NCBI GenBank assembly: GCA_025997715.1
Contig: BNUY01000088.1
Location: forward strand, 1-13,016
Source: Spirochaetia bacterium
GTDB lineage: Bacteria > Spirochaetota > Spirochaetia > Treponematales > Breznakiellaceae
Direction: 5' to 3'
DNA: 13,016 nt
In this document: positions 4,369 through 12,096 of the stretch, one piece after another
Layout of the letters: each line of letters starts with the position of its first letter
Position numbering within the stretch: the first letter of the stretch is position 1
Notes under the pieces: generated by a model
Databases searched by the model: none
What the model was told of the DNA's origin: nothing
What the model saw: only the letters and a program-made list of their open reading frames with translations
Position numbers and translations under genes: made by a program

Positions 4369-6257
4369 AGCCCGGGGCCCTGTTAGTTGTTCCAACGGTA
4401 AAAAAGAGTCACGGCGGCGGGCATCTGGCCCGGGGATCAGCCATGGTCCGTTCCCTTCGCGCTGCCGGCCGGGAGGCATTTCTCTTTCTGCCGGAGATGC
4501 TCGACCCCCGGAAACTACTGGATATCGCCGGTCTCCAGGGTGAATCCTGGATACTCCAGGGGAAAACCCAGGATCCCCGGTACAATCCGCAGTCTTCCAC
4601 GCAGTGGGACTTTATTATCCTGGACAAATTCAGGACAGACCTATGGGAAGCCGCTTCCTGGGCAGCCCTGGCGCCCCTGATCGGCATTGATGAAGGGGGC
4701 GCCCACCGGGACAAATTTGACTTCCTCATCGATCTCCTGCCGCCGCTCCCAAAACGGGGATTCAATCCCCCCAATATAACGGCTCCATCCCTGATCCCTC
4801 TGCCGCATAATCGCCGGCCTTCCTTCCATAACGAAGACGGTATCTTGAAGGTACTGGTCAGTTTCGGTGCGGAGGATGCGGAGGGTCTCACCTTTCAGGC
4901 GGCCATGGCCTTGGGAAAACAGGCCCATCCCCATGAACTTGCAATCACCGTTATCGCCCCCGGCCTCCCGGAGGACAAAGCCCGGACTCTCAAGGCATTT
5001 TCAAAGGGAACTCCCGGTATCACCGTTCTCAAGGGGATGCCGGATCTCCGGGAACACCTGGCGGAATACGACATTCTGATAACCCATTTCGGCCTTACCG
5101 CCTTTGAAGCCCTCCATGCCCGCCTCCCGGTATGTTTGCTTTCCCCCACTCCCTACCACGAAAAGCTGGCCCGTAACGCCGGGTTTTTTTCCGCCGGAGA
5201 GGGTCCCGCCGCCGCCGGCAATATCGGGCGATTCTTCTTTTCCAATAAGAAAGGCCAACATCTTAACACAAAATTCCTCAACACCCTTGCAGTAGGCTCT
5301 GAAAAGATAGCCGCCCGTTACGGTCTGGACATGGTCCCTGACCGGGACCTGGGGGAATTCCTGGCTAGGTTCAACCCTCTGCCGGTCCGGCCCTGTCCCG
5401 CATGCGGCGCTCCTTTTTTTGTCAGGGATAAAAGCCGGGGAATACCAACCCGTTTCTCCGACCGCACATACCGGCGCTGTACCCATTGCGGTATGATCTA
5501 TATGCATTGCATGTCCCCCCCGGGAATAGAATATGAAACCGATTATTTCTTCGATTCCTACAAGAGCCAGTATGGAAAAACCTATCTGGAGGATTTCCCC
5601 AATCTCGTTGATGCCGGGAAAAAACGGCTCGCCGTGATAAAACGTTTTCTGAATGATGAATCCGGCAGACGTCTCCTGGACATAGGCTGCGCCTATGGCC
5701 CCTTTCTGAGCGCCGCCTCTGCCGGGGGCTTTTCGGTTCAGGGCATTGATCCTTCATCCGAGGCGGTCCGCTTTGTGCGGGAAAACCTGGGCATCTCCGC
5801 CAACGAAAGCTTTTTCCCGGACCCTTCACTGGAACACCCGGAAAATGCGGGAAGCTTTGCCGTGATCACCCTTTGGTATGTGCTCGAACATTTTGAGGAT
5901 CTCCGTTGGGTATTGGTGGAAATCAACCGGCTCCTCGCCATGCGGGGGGTGCTGGCCTTTTCCACCCCCACCTCCGGGGGCATTTCGGGGAAAAAATCCT
6001 TACAAGCCTTTCTTGAAAAAAGCCCCCCGGATCACCGGACCATCTGGAGCCCGAAACTATGTAGGCGCATCCTTGCCCGATATGGCTTTCGGCTGAAAAA
6101 AATACGGATCACCGGTCATCACCCTGAGCGCTTCCCCCTGGGAAACCATTTTAAGCAGGGGGGCATTCTCCGGTATCTTCTTCTATTAATAAGCCGCATA
6201 TTCCGCCTTGGCGATACCTTTGAATGTTATGCAATTAAAGTGAAGTCCCTATGGTAA
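4365..6257 (+). CDS. Fusion of SpsG/PseG-like protein with a zinc-finger SAM methyltransferase
   Basis: A 630-residue two-part protein. Residues 1 to about 320 resemble SpsG/PseG, a GT-B-like fold that in PseG removes UDP from a 2,4-diacetamido sugar. A GGGHLAR motif (H20, R23) matches the catalytic GXGHXXR, and SFGAED (about 167) and THFGLTAFEAL (about 240-250) match the second half. Residues 344-375 hold two cysteine pairs (C344/C347 and C372/C375), a zinc ribbon as in sugar C-methyltransferases. A class I methyltransferase domain follows: motif I LLDIGCAYG (437-445), the acidic end of strand 2 in GIDPS, and LWYVLEHFED. The start ATG at 4365 has GAGGAG at 4351-4356 and an ATGA overlap upstream. 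The reading frame is continuous through the linker, so the fusion is not a frameshift. The likely role is making and methylating a nucleotide-activated sugar. Confidence 0.85.
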   Translation: MKPGALLVVPTVKKSHGGGHLARGSAMVRSLRAAGREAFLFLPEMLDPRKLLDIAGLQGESWILQGKTQDPRYNPQSSTQWDFIILDKFRTDLWEAASWAALAPLIGIDEGGAHRDKFDFLIDLLPPLPKRGFNPPNITAPSLIPLPHNRRPSFHNEDGILKVLVSFGAEDAEGLTFQAAMALGKQAHPHELAITVIAPGLPEDKARTLKAFSKGTPGITVLKGMPDLREHLAEYDILITHFGLTAFEALHARLPVCLLSPTPYHEKLARNAGFFSAGEGPAAAGNIGRFFFSNKKGQHLNTKFLNTLAVGSEKIAARYGLDMVPDRDLGEFLARFNPLPVRPCPACGAPFFVRDKSRGIPTRFSDRTYRRCTHCGMIYMHCMSPPGIEYETDYFFDSYKSQYGKTYLEDFPNLVDAGKKRLAVIKRFLNDESGRRLLDIGCAYGPFLSAASAGGFSVQGIDPSSEAVRFVRENLGISANESFFPDPSLEHPENAGSFAVITLWYVLEHFEDLRWVLVEINRLLAMRGVLAFSTPTSGGISGKKSLQAFLEKSPPDHRTIWSPKLCRRILARYGFRLKKIRITGHHPERFPLGNHFKQGGILRYLLLLISRIFRLGDTFECYAIKVKSLW

Positions 6258-7891
6258 GAGAATTTTCAAGGGGCGAAGGGCTCCTAATCCTCGGCGCCGG
6301 AGTCATGCAGGGTCCCGCCATATCACAAGCCTGCGATATGGGCCTGTATACGGTGGTGGTAGACGGGGATCCCACCGCGAGCGAGGCAACGCGGGCGGAC
6401 CGCTTTGAGTGTATCGACCTTAAGGACAAGGAGGGAATCCTTGAGCTGGCCCGTTCCCTCAGATCCACTGGGACTCTTTCCGGGGTAATGACTGCGGGTA
6501 CCGACTTCTCCGCCACCGTGGCCTGGGTCGCGGAGAACCTGGGGCTGCCGGGAATTCCCTATGAGGCCGCCCTCAACGCCTCCGACAAGGACCGTATGCG
6601 CCGCTGTTTTGCCCTAGCCGGAGTTCCCTCACCGCAATTCACCACCTTTACCGCAGGAACTTACCCGAAAGAACTGCCCTTTGATTATCCCACCGTGGTA
6701 AAGCCCGTGGATAACATGGGGGGCCGGGGCTGCCGCCGGGTAAACTCGCCGGAGGAACTAGCCGCCGCCCTGGTTGAAGCCCTTCGCTTTTCCCGGTCCG
6801 GCAAAGCCATTGTGGAGGAGTTCATGGAGGGCCCGGAATTTTCCGTGGACGCCATTGTTCACAAGGATGAAATCACGGTCTGCGGCTTCGCGGATCGCCA
6901 CATCTTCTTCCCCCCCTACTTTATTGAGATGGGCCATACCATGCCCAGCGCCCTAAACAGTCCCGATACCCGGGCGCTCCTGGAAACCTTCTTCGCCGGG
7001 GTACGGTCCCTGGGTATCACCGCCGGATACGGCGCCGCCAAGGGAGACCTGAAGCTCACCCCGCGGGGCCCCATGATTGGGGAAATTGCCGCCCGCCTTT
7101 CCGGGGGGTATATGTCCGGCTGGACCTACCCCTACGCCTCCGGGGTGGAGGTAACCCGGGGGGCCATCCTCGCCGCCCTGGGCCGCCCCTGGTCACCCGG
7201 CCCCGACCTGCACCGGACCGGCGCCGAGCGTGCCTTTATATCCATCCCCGGCAGGGTTCTATCCATCCACGGCCTGGAAAAGGCCCGCAGCACGGAGTAT
7301 GTAAAGGACATCTTCCTCCGCATAGCCGAGGGAAGCCCCGTCAGCTTCCCGGAGAACAATGTCGGTAAGTGCGGCAACATCATCAGCGCCGCCCCTTCCC
7401 GAAAAGCCGCGATGGATGCCGCCTCTTCGGCCGCCCGCTCGGTATTAATCCGCCTTGAGCCAAACCGGCCGGAAACCGATACCTTCCTCGCCATAGGACC
7501 TACGGCGTCCCAAATCTTTCCTCCCTGCGCCTATACCCTTGGCTCGGAACTTCACGGCTTGCTGGAAGCCCTCCCGGACCCGCCCACTGCTTCCGGGGCG
7601 TCGCCCATTGGAATCCTTCCCTTCCCGGACTTTACTCAATCCGGGCTGCGGGATTATGCGGGAAGAACCCCTGCGGAAAGTCTTGAGGCAATACGAATTA
7701 TAACCGGGCTGCTCCTGCCGATAATAGAACAAGGACCTATTGTGTCCAAGGGGCCTGTTCGGTCCCCTGAGTTTCAGGGCTTAGTTCTGGGCCGCCGGTT
7801 TTGGCAAGCCCTGGTCCGGGGCGGCTATCAGGGCGCGGCCTATTTCATTGATACCATCCTAAGCGGAGGGGGAGGGCAGAACAGCGTATGA
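6251..7891 (+). CDS. ATP-grasp ligase with an uncharacterised C-terminal domain
   Basis: A 546-residue ATP-grasp protein. Residues 11-40 form the pre-ATP-grasp Rossmann-like domain (LLILGAGVMQGPAI, then TVVVDGDPTA). The ATP-binding lysine is K151 in VVKPVDNMGGRG, followed by IVEEFMEGPEFSVD (187-200). The magnesium site is E278 and R282 in GDLKLTPRGPMIGEIAARLSGG. Such enzymes join a carboxylate to an amine or other nucleophile through an acyl phosphate. Residues 230-246 and about 330 onward are less typical, and from roughly 400 to the end I recognise no domain. The gene starts 7 bp inside the preceding one and ends in an ATGA overlap with the amidase gene. In this context it may attach an amino acid or acyl group to a sugar; that is inference. 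Amino-acid ligase of unknown substrate is the safe label. Confidence 0.8.
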   Translation: MVREFSRGEGLLILGAGVMQGPAISQACDMGLYTVVVDGDPTASEATRADRFECIDLKDKEGILELARSLRSTGTLSGVMTAGTDFSATVAWVAENLGLPGIPYEAALNASDKDRMRRCFALAGVPSPQFTTFTAGTYPKELPFDYPTVVKPVDNMGGRGCRRVNSPEELAAALVEALRFSRSGKAIVEEFMEGPEFSVDAIVHKDEITVCGFADRHIFFPPYFIEMGHTMPSALNSPDTRALLETFFAGVRSLGITAGYGAAKGDLKLTPRGPMIGEIAARLSGGYMSGWTYPYASGVEVTRGAILAALGRPWSPGPDLHRTGAERAFISIPGRVLSIHGLEKARSTEYVKDIFLRIAEGSPVSFPENNVGKCGNIISAAPSRKAAMDAASSAARSVLIRLEPNRPETDTFLAIGPTASQIFPPCAYTLGSELHGLLEALPDPPTASGASPIGILPFPDFTQSGLRDYAGRTPAESLEAIRIITGLLLPIIEQGPIVSKGPVRSPEFQGLVLGRRFWQALVRGGYQGAAYFIDTILSGGGGQNSV

Positions 7892-9042
7892 GCAAGCGGA
7901 TTCGGTTCGCACAACCGCAGTGTTTCGGCATATCCCTTTTACTCCTGTTCCTGTCCCTTTCCCCGGGCCTCTTCCCGGAGGACATGGCGGCTGCGGCAAC
8001 GGTAGCGGCGGCCGTCCCGTCCCCTGACCCGGTCCCTGCCGCCGCGGCGCCGGTCCTGCAGGCGTTTACCCTGGAAGATACCCTGAAAATACTGGATGCG
8101 GAACTCCGCTGGGACCCCCTGTTCCGCGCCGGTATCCTTTCCTCGGGTGATCATTCCCTGGCCTTCCAGACCGGAGCCGCAGGTGTCAGGAATCCGGTGG
8201 TGCTGGATAACCGGGATGTACTTACCCTGAGCGCGCCCTACCTTGAGGGTGGCGCCCTGCGGTTTCCCGGCGAATTTGTAAGCGCCGCCAGGAGCGCCCT
8301 GGACGAGTATTTGAAGCAGGACCGTTCCCGGTTCCGCATTGCCGCCATCATCGTGGACCCCGGTCACGGAGGCAAGGACAACGGGGCTTCGGGAACCCAC
8401 ACCGTTAAAGGTAAAACCTTCACCCTGCTGGAAAAGGATGTGAACCTCAGGGTTTCCCGTGACCTCCACGCCTTGCTCCGAACCGCCTATCCTGATAAGC
8501 AGGTACTCCTCACCCGTTCAGATGACACCAGGACCACCCTGGAAGACCGGGCAGTCTTCGCCAACTCGGTCCCCCTCAAAGATAACGAGGCCATTATCTA
8601 CATCTCAATTCATTCCAATGCCTCCCTGACCAAGTCCGCCCGGGGCTACGAAGTCTGGTATCTTAGCCCGGAAACCCGCCGTACCCTCGTCACCGAGTCA
8701 AAATACACGGATTCCCCGGAGGTCATCCCCATCCTCAACGACATGATGGAGGAGGAATTCACCACCGAAAGCATCACCATGGCCCAGCTTATTATGAAGC
8801 AGTTCAAGGAAAACCTGGGCTCCCTCATGCCCTCCCGGGGCATAAAGGCCGAGGACTGGTATGTGGTAAAGAACGCCCGTATGCCTTCGGTCCTGGTGGA
8901 ACTGGGCTTTGTCACCAATGAAGCCGACGCGCTCCTTATGACCGACGATACCTACTTGCGGAAATTCTCCCAGGCGTTATATAAGGGTATAACGGAGTTT
9001 GTTGACATGTTTGAGCACACCGGAGGATTCACCTCTCATTGA
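7888..9042 (+). CDS. Exported N-acetylmuramoyl-L-alanine amidase (Amidase_3)
   Basis: A 384-residue zinc amidase that cleaves the bond between N-acetylmuramic acid and the stem-peptide L-alanine in peptidoglycan. The N-terminus has basic residues and a hydrophobic core (ISLLLLFLSLS, about 15-25), consistent with a signal peptide, followed by an Ala/Pro-rich linker (about 34-58). The catalytic domain spans about 150-380: DPGHGG with H160, E182 in LLEKDVNL, H242 in SIHSNA, and E338 in VELGFVTN, so all expected zinc ligands and the catalytic glutamate are present. Residues 55-140 form a separate N-terminal region that I do not recognise. The start overlaps the ATP-grasp stop (ATGA). A role in cell separation or in opening the wall for flagellar assembly fits the position near flaA. 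T. pallidum has an amidase next to flaA1 as I recall. Confidence 0.93.
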   Translation: MSKRIRFAQPQCFGISLLLLFLSLSPGLFPEDMAAAATVAAAVPSPDPVPAAAAPVLQAFTLEDTLKILDAELRWDPLFRAGILSSGDHSLAFQTGAAGVRNPVVLDNRDVLTLSAPYLEGGALRFPGEFVSAARSALDEYLKQDRSRFRIAAIIVDPGHGGKDNGASGTHTVKGKTFTLLEKDVNLRVSRDLHALLRTAYPDKQVLLTRSDDTRTTLEDRAVFANSVPLKDNEAIIYISIHSNASLTKSARGYEVWYLSPETRRTLVTESKYTDSPEVIPILNDMMEEEFTTESITMAQLIMKQFKENLGSLMPSRGIKAEDWYVVKNARMPSVLVELGFVTNEADALLMTDDTYLRKFSQALYKGITEFVDMFEHTGGFTSH

Positions 9043-9560
9043 AGGATTTAATACCGGAATTCCTGAAAAACAAGGTGAAGCGGCGTTTTTTCTCCCTTTG
9101 CCTCCTCTTCCTGTTCGCTTGTGCCGATTTTTTGCTTTTAGGGCTTGTCAGACGGACTTTTGTATTTTATTCTATAGATGATATCAAAACTCCGGTGGTG
9201 GAGGACCGCATGCTTGTACGGGCCGGATCACGGGAGTATGATATAGCACGGTATGTGGAAGAAGCCCTGTTAGGGCCGGTTTCACTGGATTCGGCGCCGC
9301 TCTTTCCCAAGGGAACCCGGCTTGAGTCCTTGCTATACCGGGATGGGGTGGTATATGCGGATCTGACGGAGTCCGCAGCCATGCCGTCCCTGGGAGGGGT
9401 GGATGTCTTTACCGGAGTATATACTCTGTACGGAGGTATTAGGCGGAATTTTTCCTATGTGAAGGATGTCCGGCTGTTTATAAACGGCCACGAGGCTATT
9501 TCCGGAAAAATTCGTGAAAATTTCGCGGAGAATGGGGATATTTTATCTTCGGACCGTTGA
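9039..9560 (+). CDS. Membrane-anchored GerMN-domain protein
   Basis: A 173-residue protein with an N-terminal hydrophobic segment (about 17-37, flanked by KRR before and RR after) and a GerMN-like domain (about 55-160). The domain shows the typical pattern: YVEEALLGP, then FPKGTRLESLLYRDGVVYADL, and later VKDVRLFINGHEA. GerMN domains occur in spore germination and in many non-sporulating bacteria beside peptidoglycan amidases, where they are thought to bind envelope components. I use the TTG at 9039, which overlaps the amidase stop (TTGA) and has GGAGG at 9022-9026; no in-frame ATG occurs before residue 58, which would remove the anchor. A cysteine at 28 could suggest a lipoprotein, but the hydrophobic run continues past it, so an uncleaved anchor is more likely. 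The flaA promoter overlaps its 3' end. Confidence 0.8.
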   Translation: MKDLIPEFLKNKVKRRFFSLCLLFLFACADFLLLGLVRRTFVFYSIDDIKTPVVEDRMLVRAGSREYDIARYVEEALLGPVSLDSAPLFPKGTRLESLLYRDGVVYADLTESAAMPSLGGVDVFTGVYTLYGGIRRNFSYVKDVRLFINGHEAISGKIRENFAENGDILSSDR

Positions 9561-9584
9561 CAAAAAAGAGGTTTTTCGTATACT
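9557..9584 (+). promoter_or_regulatory. Sigma70-type promoter of flaA
   Basis: TTGACA (9557-9562), a perfect -35, is followed after 16 bases by TATACT (9579-9584). The start of transcription would be near 9591. The -35 includes the TGA stop of the GerMN gene (9558-9560). A strong Shine-Dalgarno (AAAGGAG, 9614-9620) lies six bases before the flaA ATG. The sequence fits sigma70 rather than flagellar sigma28. Confidence 0.8.
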
Positions 9585-9626
9585 GTTAGTATTGAGTTCT
9601 ATGATTACTATAGAAAGGAGCATTGA

Positions 9627-10658
9627 ATGAAAAGGATATTCATTCTTATCACTGTCGTGTTGTTTACCGTTGGGACGGCGTTTGCCGAGGAAGCCGTATT
9701 GATTGATTTCGCCAAACTGACGGCGGATATCCATGTCAATGTCGGCGACACTGATGAAGGTACCGAGCCGAATCAGAACAAGCAGACCGTAATGGATTAT
9801 GGCGCCACCGCCGGCGGCAGCTTTACCGATGCCCAAAAGGGGTTGATGAAGACATCCCTCGCCATACCCAATTGGGAGATTCAGCTTGCATCATCTTCCC
9901 GTAACGTGGCGAATACCCGCCTGAGTTATGCGAAGCCGGCCCCCTCAAAGCAGTGGGGGGAGGTTTTGGGTATACGGGTTCATTTCCCGGTGGAACCCTT
10001 TAATTCCTGGGCAATTATCAGGCCTCCCTTTGAAATTCCCGCCTACGAGCAGGGTGAAGTGGGTGACGACGGCACGATTACCGCCCCCGAAACTCCTGAT
10101 GTCACCGGGCCTTCCCGGTTTGAAGACGGGTATGGGGTGGTAAAGAACGTAGGGAATATTAAATCGGTGGCGGTTAACGTCTATGGCCTTAATTTTCCCC
10201 ACAGCCTCTCTACCATACTTATTGATTCTTCGGGAAACCAGAAGAACGTACACATGGGCTACCTTAATGGGGATGGCTGGATGGAACTTACCTGGATGAA
10301 TCCTGCGTATGTACAGGAAGTGCGGAACCGGGAACTGCGTATCTATCCCCTGTACCCCGAGGCAACTCCCTATGTTAAATTCGGCGGGTTCCTTGTCCAG
10401 CGGGATGCCGCACAGGTAGGCGGGGATTATGTCGGTTATTTCAAGGATGTAAAGATCATCTACGACAAAGCCGTGCTTGATACCGAAAGGGATATTGACG
10501 ATGAAGCGACCTGGGGCATCATCAATGCACGGGAAAACGACAAAAAGGCCTTTGAAATGTCGCAGTTTGGGCAGAATCAGATACTGCGGTACATGGAAAG
10601 TCAGAAACTGGCCCCGGAGAGTTCCTTTACCCCCACCCCCACTAACGAGCAGCAATAA
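9627..10658 (+). CDS. flaA: Flagellar filament outer layer protein FlaA
   Basis: A 343-residue protein with a clear signal peptide: MKRIFILITVVLFTVGTAFA with probable cleavage after A20. FlaA is the sheath protein that coats the FlaB core of spirochete periplasmic flagella and affects filament stiffness. Its length agrees with treponemal FlaA1 proteins (about 350). Recognisable features are the exported N-terminus, a WEIQLASSSRNVANTRLSYAKP block, GIRVHFPVEPFNSWAIIRPPFEIP, then VKNVGNIKSVAVNVYGLNFPHSL and a C-terminal WGIINAREN segment. An acidic stretch (about 140-160) may be a surface loop. The gene has its own promoter overlapping the preceding gene and its own terminator after the stop, so it can be expressed separately from the long operon upstream. 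Confidence 0.92.
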   Translation: MKRIFILITVVLFTVGTAFAEEAVLIDFAKLTADIHVNVGDTDEGTEPNQNKQTVMDYGATAGGSFTDAQKGLMKTSLAIPNWEIQLASSSRNVANTRLSYAKPAPSKQWGEVLGIRVHFPVEPFNSWAIIRPPFEIPAYEQGEVGDDGTITAPETPDVTGPSRFEDGYGVVKNVGNIKSVAVNVYGLNFPHSLSTILIDSSGNQKNVHMGYLNGDGWMELTWMNPAYVQEVRNRELRIYPLYPEATPYVKFGGFLVQRDAAQVGGDYVGYFKDVKIIYDKAVLDTERDIDDEATWGIINARENDKKAFEMSQFGQNQILRYMESQKLAPESSFTPTPTNEQQ

Positions 10659-10702
10659 GCCCGGTAATGCGCAGGGTGTGTCCTGATTAACAAAATCTAT
10701 GG

Positions 10703-10744
10703 CTGTCCGGAAAATCGTTCTGATTTTCCGGGCGGTTTTTTTTT
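10703..10744 (+). terminator. Intrinsic terminator downstream of flaA
   Basis: A stem of 14 pairs (10703-10716 with 10722-10735; core CCGGAAAATC / GATTTTCCGG, with two G-T pairs nearer the base) encloses a five-base loop and is followed by nine T residues (10736-10744). It is 44 bases after the flaA stop. Confidence 0.95.
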
Positions 10745-10762
10745 ACATCCAAGGAAATACTG

Positions 10763-12028
10763 ATGAAAAAAGACAAACTTCCGGATCGTCAACTCCTGGA
10801 GGAAATGTATGAACAGCGCCAGGCGGCCATGTTCAATGTCACCAGAGACTTAAAGGCCAGTATTGAAGAAGCGGTTCAGAACTTACCCTCCCCCCCAACG
10901 ATTAAAGGCCGCCCCAAGGAATTCACCAGTTTTTTTAAAAAATACATCCGCATCCTTGGAGGTAATGTTCCGGATGAAGGATTTCCCCGAATCACCGACC
11001 TTATCGGTATCCGGGTTGTTTGTCCCTTCCTTGAAGAAGTTGACACGGTCCAGGCTATGCTGGCCACAATTTTTGACATTGTGGAGGTTGAAAAAAAGGG
11101 CTCCCACTATTCCTTCAAGGAATTCGGCTACGAATCGACCCATATCCTGGTGACAATCCCGAAAGCCCTGACGGCAAAGTACGGTGACTGCGGCTGCGAT
11201 GTGGCGGAGATACAGGTTCGTACCTTATTGCAGGATGCCTGGGCGGAGGTGGAGCACGAACTGGTGTACAAAGCCGAGTTTACCCCCTTTGACGATCCGA
11301 TGAAGCGGAAACTGGCGGCTATAAACGCCAATCTTTCCCTGGCGGACATTATTTTCCAAGAAATCCGGGCCTATCAGCGGCAGTTAAACGGCGAAATGGG
11401 GAAGCGCCGGCATTCCTTTTTCAAAAAGATAGAGGACGCCACGGATTCCCTGCTATTTGATGCCGATACCGCAGAGCTTGGCGAAGAAGAAACAGAAGAA
11501 ATAAGCGGGAAATTCAGCCCCGGGACAAAGGGCTCTGTTCTTCTTGAACGCAGTTCCTCCATGGATGACCTGCTCTTGAATGCCCTGTACGCCCATAACA
11601 AGAACCAGTTTAACGAGGCCATTTATTTTTACAGCCGTATCCTGGAAATGAACCCCGGCGTATCGGTCCGCGCCCTGGTCCACAAACACCGTGGGATGGC
11701 TCATTTTGCCCGTTCCCGGTACGAGGAGGCCATTGAGGACTTCTCCCAAGCCCTCCACCTTAACCCAAAATCCGACAAAGCCGCCTATTACCGGGGCTTA
11801 GTTAAGGCGGTACTCCAGCAATACACCGAAGCCGTGGACGATTTTACCCTATCCATCGCCATAAACCCCTACCAACACTACTGCCTTTACCGCCGGGGCC
11901 AAGCCTATTACCATCTGGGCGACTTACCCCAAGCCCTGGCGGACTGCGAAGCCGCCCTGGTCCTGGACCCCGACTCCCATCCTGCCAAACAGTTTTTAGA
12001 AATCCTGCGAAAAAAACTACGGATGTGA
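10763..12028 (+). CDS. RelA/SpoT-type (p)ppGpp synthetase with C-terminal TPR repeats
   Basis: A 421-residue protein. Residues about 40-205 are a RelA/SpoT synthetase domain, which transfers pyrophosphate from ATP to GDP or GTP to make the alarmone (p)ppGpp. Visible motifs are KEFTSFFKKYIR (52-63), TDLIGIRVV with metal-binding D79, GYESTH (122-127), and EIQVRTLLQDAWAEVEHELVYK with E149. There is no HD hydrolase domain and no TGS or ACT domain, so it belongs with small alarmone synthetases. An acidic linker (228-250) leads to at least three TPR repeats (about 270-415), seen as NEAIYFYSRILEMNP, EEAIEDFSQALHLNP, TEAVDDFTLSIAINP and QALADCEAALVLDP, which should bind a protein partner. AAGGAA (10751-10756) precedes the ATG by six bases. 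The gene begins 18 bases after the flaA terminator, so its own promoter is unclear. Confidence 0.9.
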   Translation: MKKDKLPDRQLLEEMYEQRQAAMFNVTRDLKASIEEAVQNLPSPPTIKGRPKEFTSFFKKYIRILGGNVPDEGFPRITDLIGIRVVCPFLEEVDTVQAMLATIFDIVEVEKKGSHYSFKEFGYESTHILVTIPKALTAKYGDCGCDVAEIQVRTLLQDAWAEVEHELVYKAEFTPFDDPMKRKLAAINANLSLADIIFQEIRAYQRQLNGEMGKRRHSFFKKIEDATDSLLFDADTAELGEEETEEISGKFSPGTKGSVLLERSSSMDDLLLNALYAHNKNQFNEAIYFYSRILEMNPGVSVRALVHKHRGMAHFARSRYEEAIEDFSQALHLNPKSDKAAYYRGLVKAVLQQYTEAVDDFTLSIAINPYQHYCLYRRGQAYYHLGDLPQALADCEAALVLDPDSHPAKQFLEILRKKLRM

Positions 12029-12054
12029 AAAGAATATGCCTGAATAACATTACT

Positions 12055-12091
12055 GGGGGGTCCTGTCAGCGGAAAAGCACAGGGTCCCCCC
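12055..12091. other. G/C-rich hairpin between the synthetase gene and the insertion sequence
   Basis: GGGGGGTCCTGT (12055-12066) can pair with ACAGGGTCCCCCC (12079-12091) around a 12-base loop, with one T-T mismatch and one bulged G. No T-tract follows on either strand, so it is not a classical intrinsic terminator. It lies 27 bases after the synthetase stop and abuts the probable insertion-sequence end; it could serve as a 3' transcript end or belong to the element. Confidence 0.6.
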
Positions 12092-12096
12092 GAAGG

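Noticed and set aside
5001..5507. 168-codon frame on - inside the SpsG-methyltransferase fusion
   Set aside because: Antisense shadow without motifs; it spans the fusion linker but does not indicate a second gene.
7939..8469. 176-codon frame on - inside the amidase gene
   Set aside because: Antisense shadow; the amidase has all catalytic residues in the + frame and the shadow shows low-complexity R/G-rich sequence.
9561..9626. tRNA or other structured RNA between the GerMN gene and flaA
   Set aside because: Only 66 bases, fully explained by the promoter and ribosome binding site; no cloverleaf pairing seen.
9945..10655. 236-codon frame on - inside flaA
   Set aside because: Long but antisense to a clearly identified FlaA with signal peptide, promoter and terminator; long antisense frames are common in GC-rich coding DNA.
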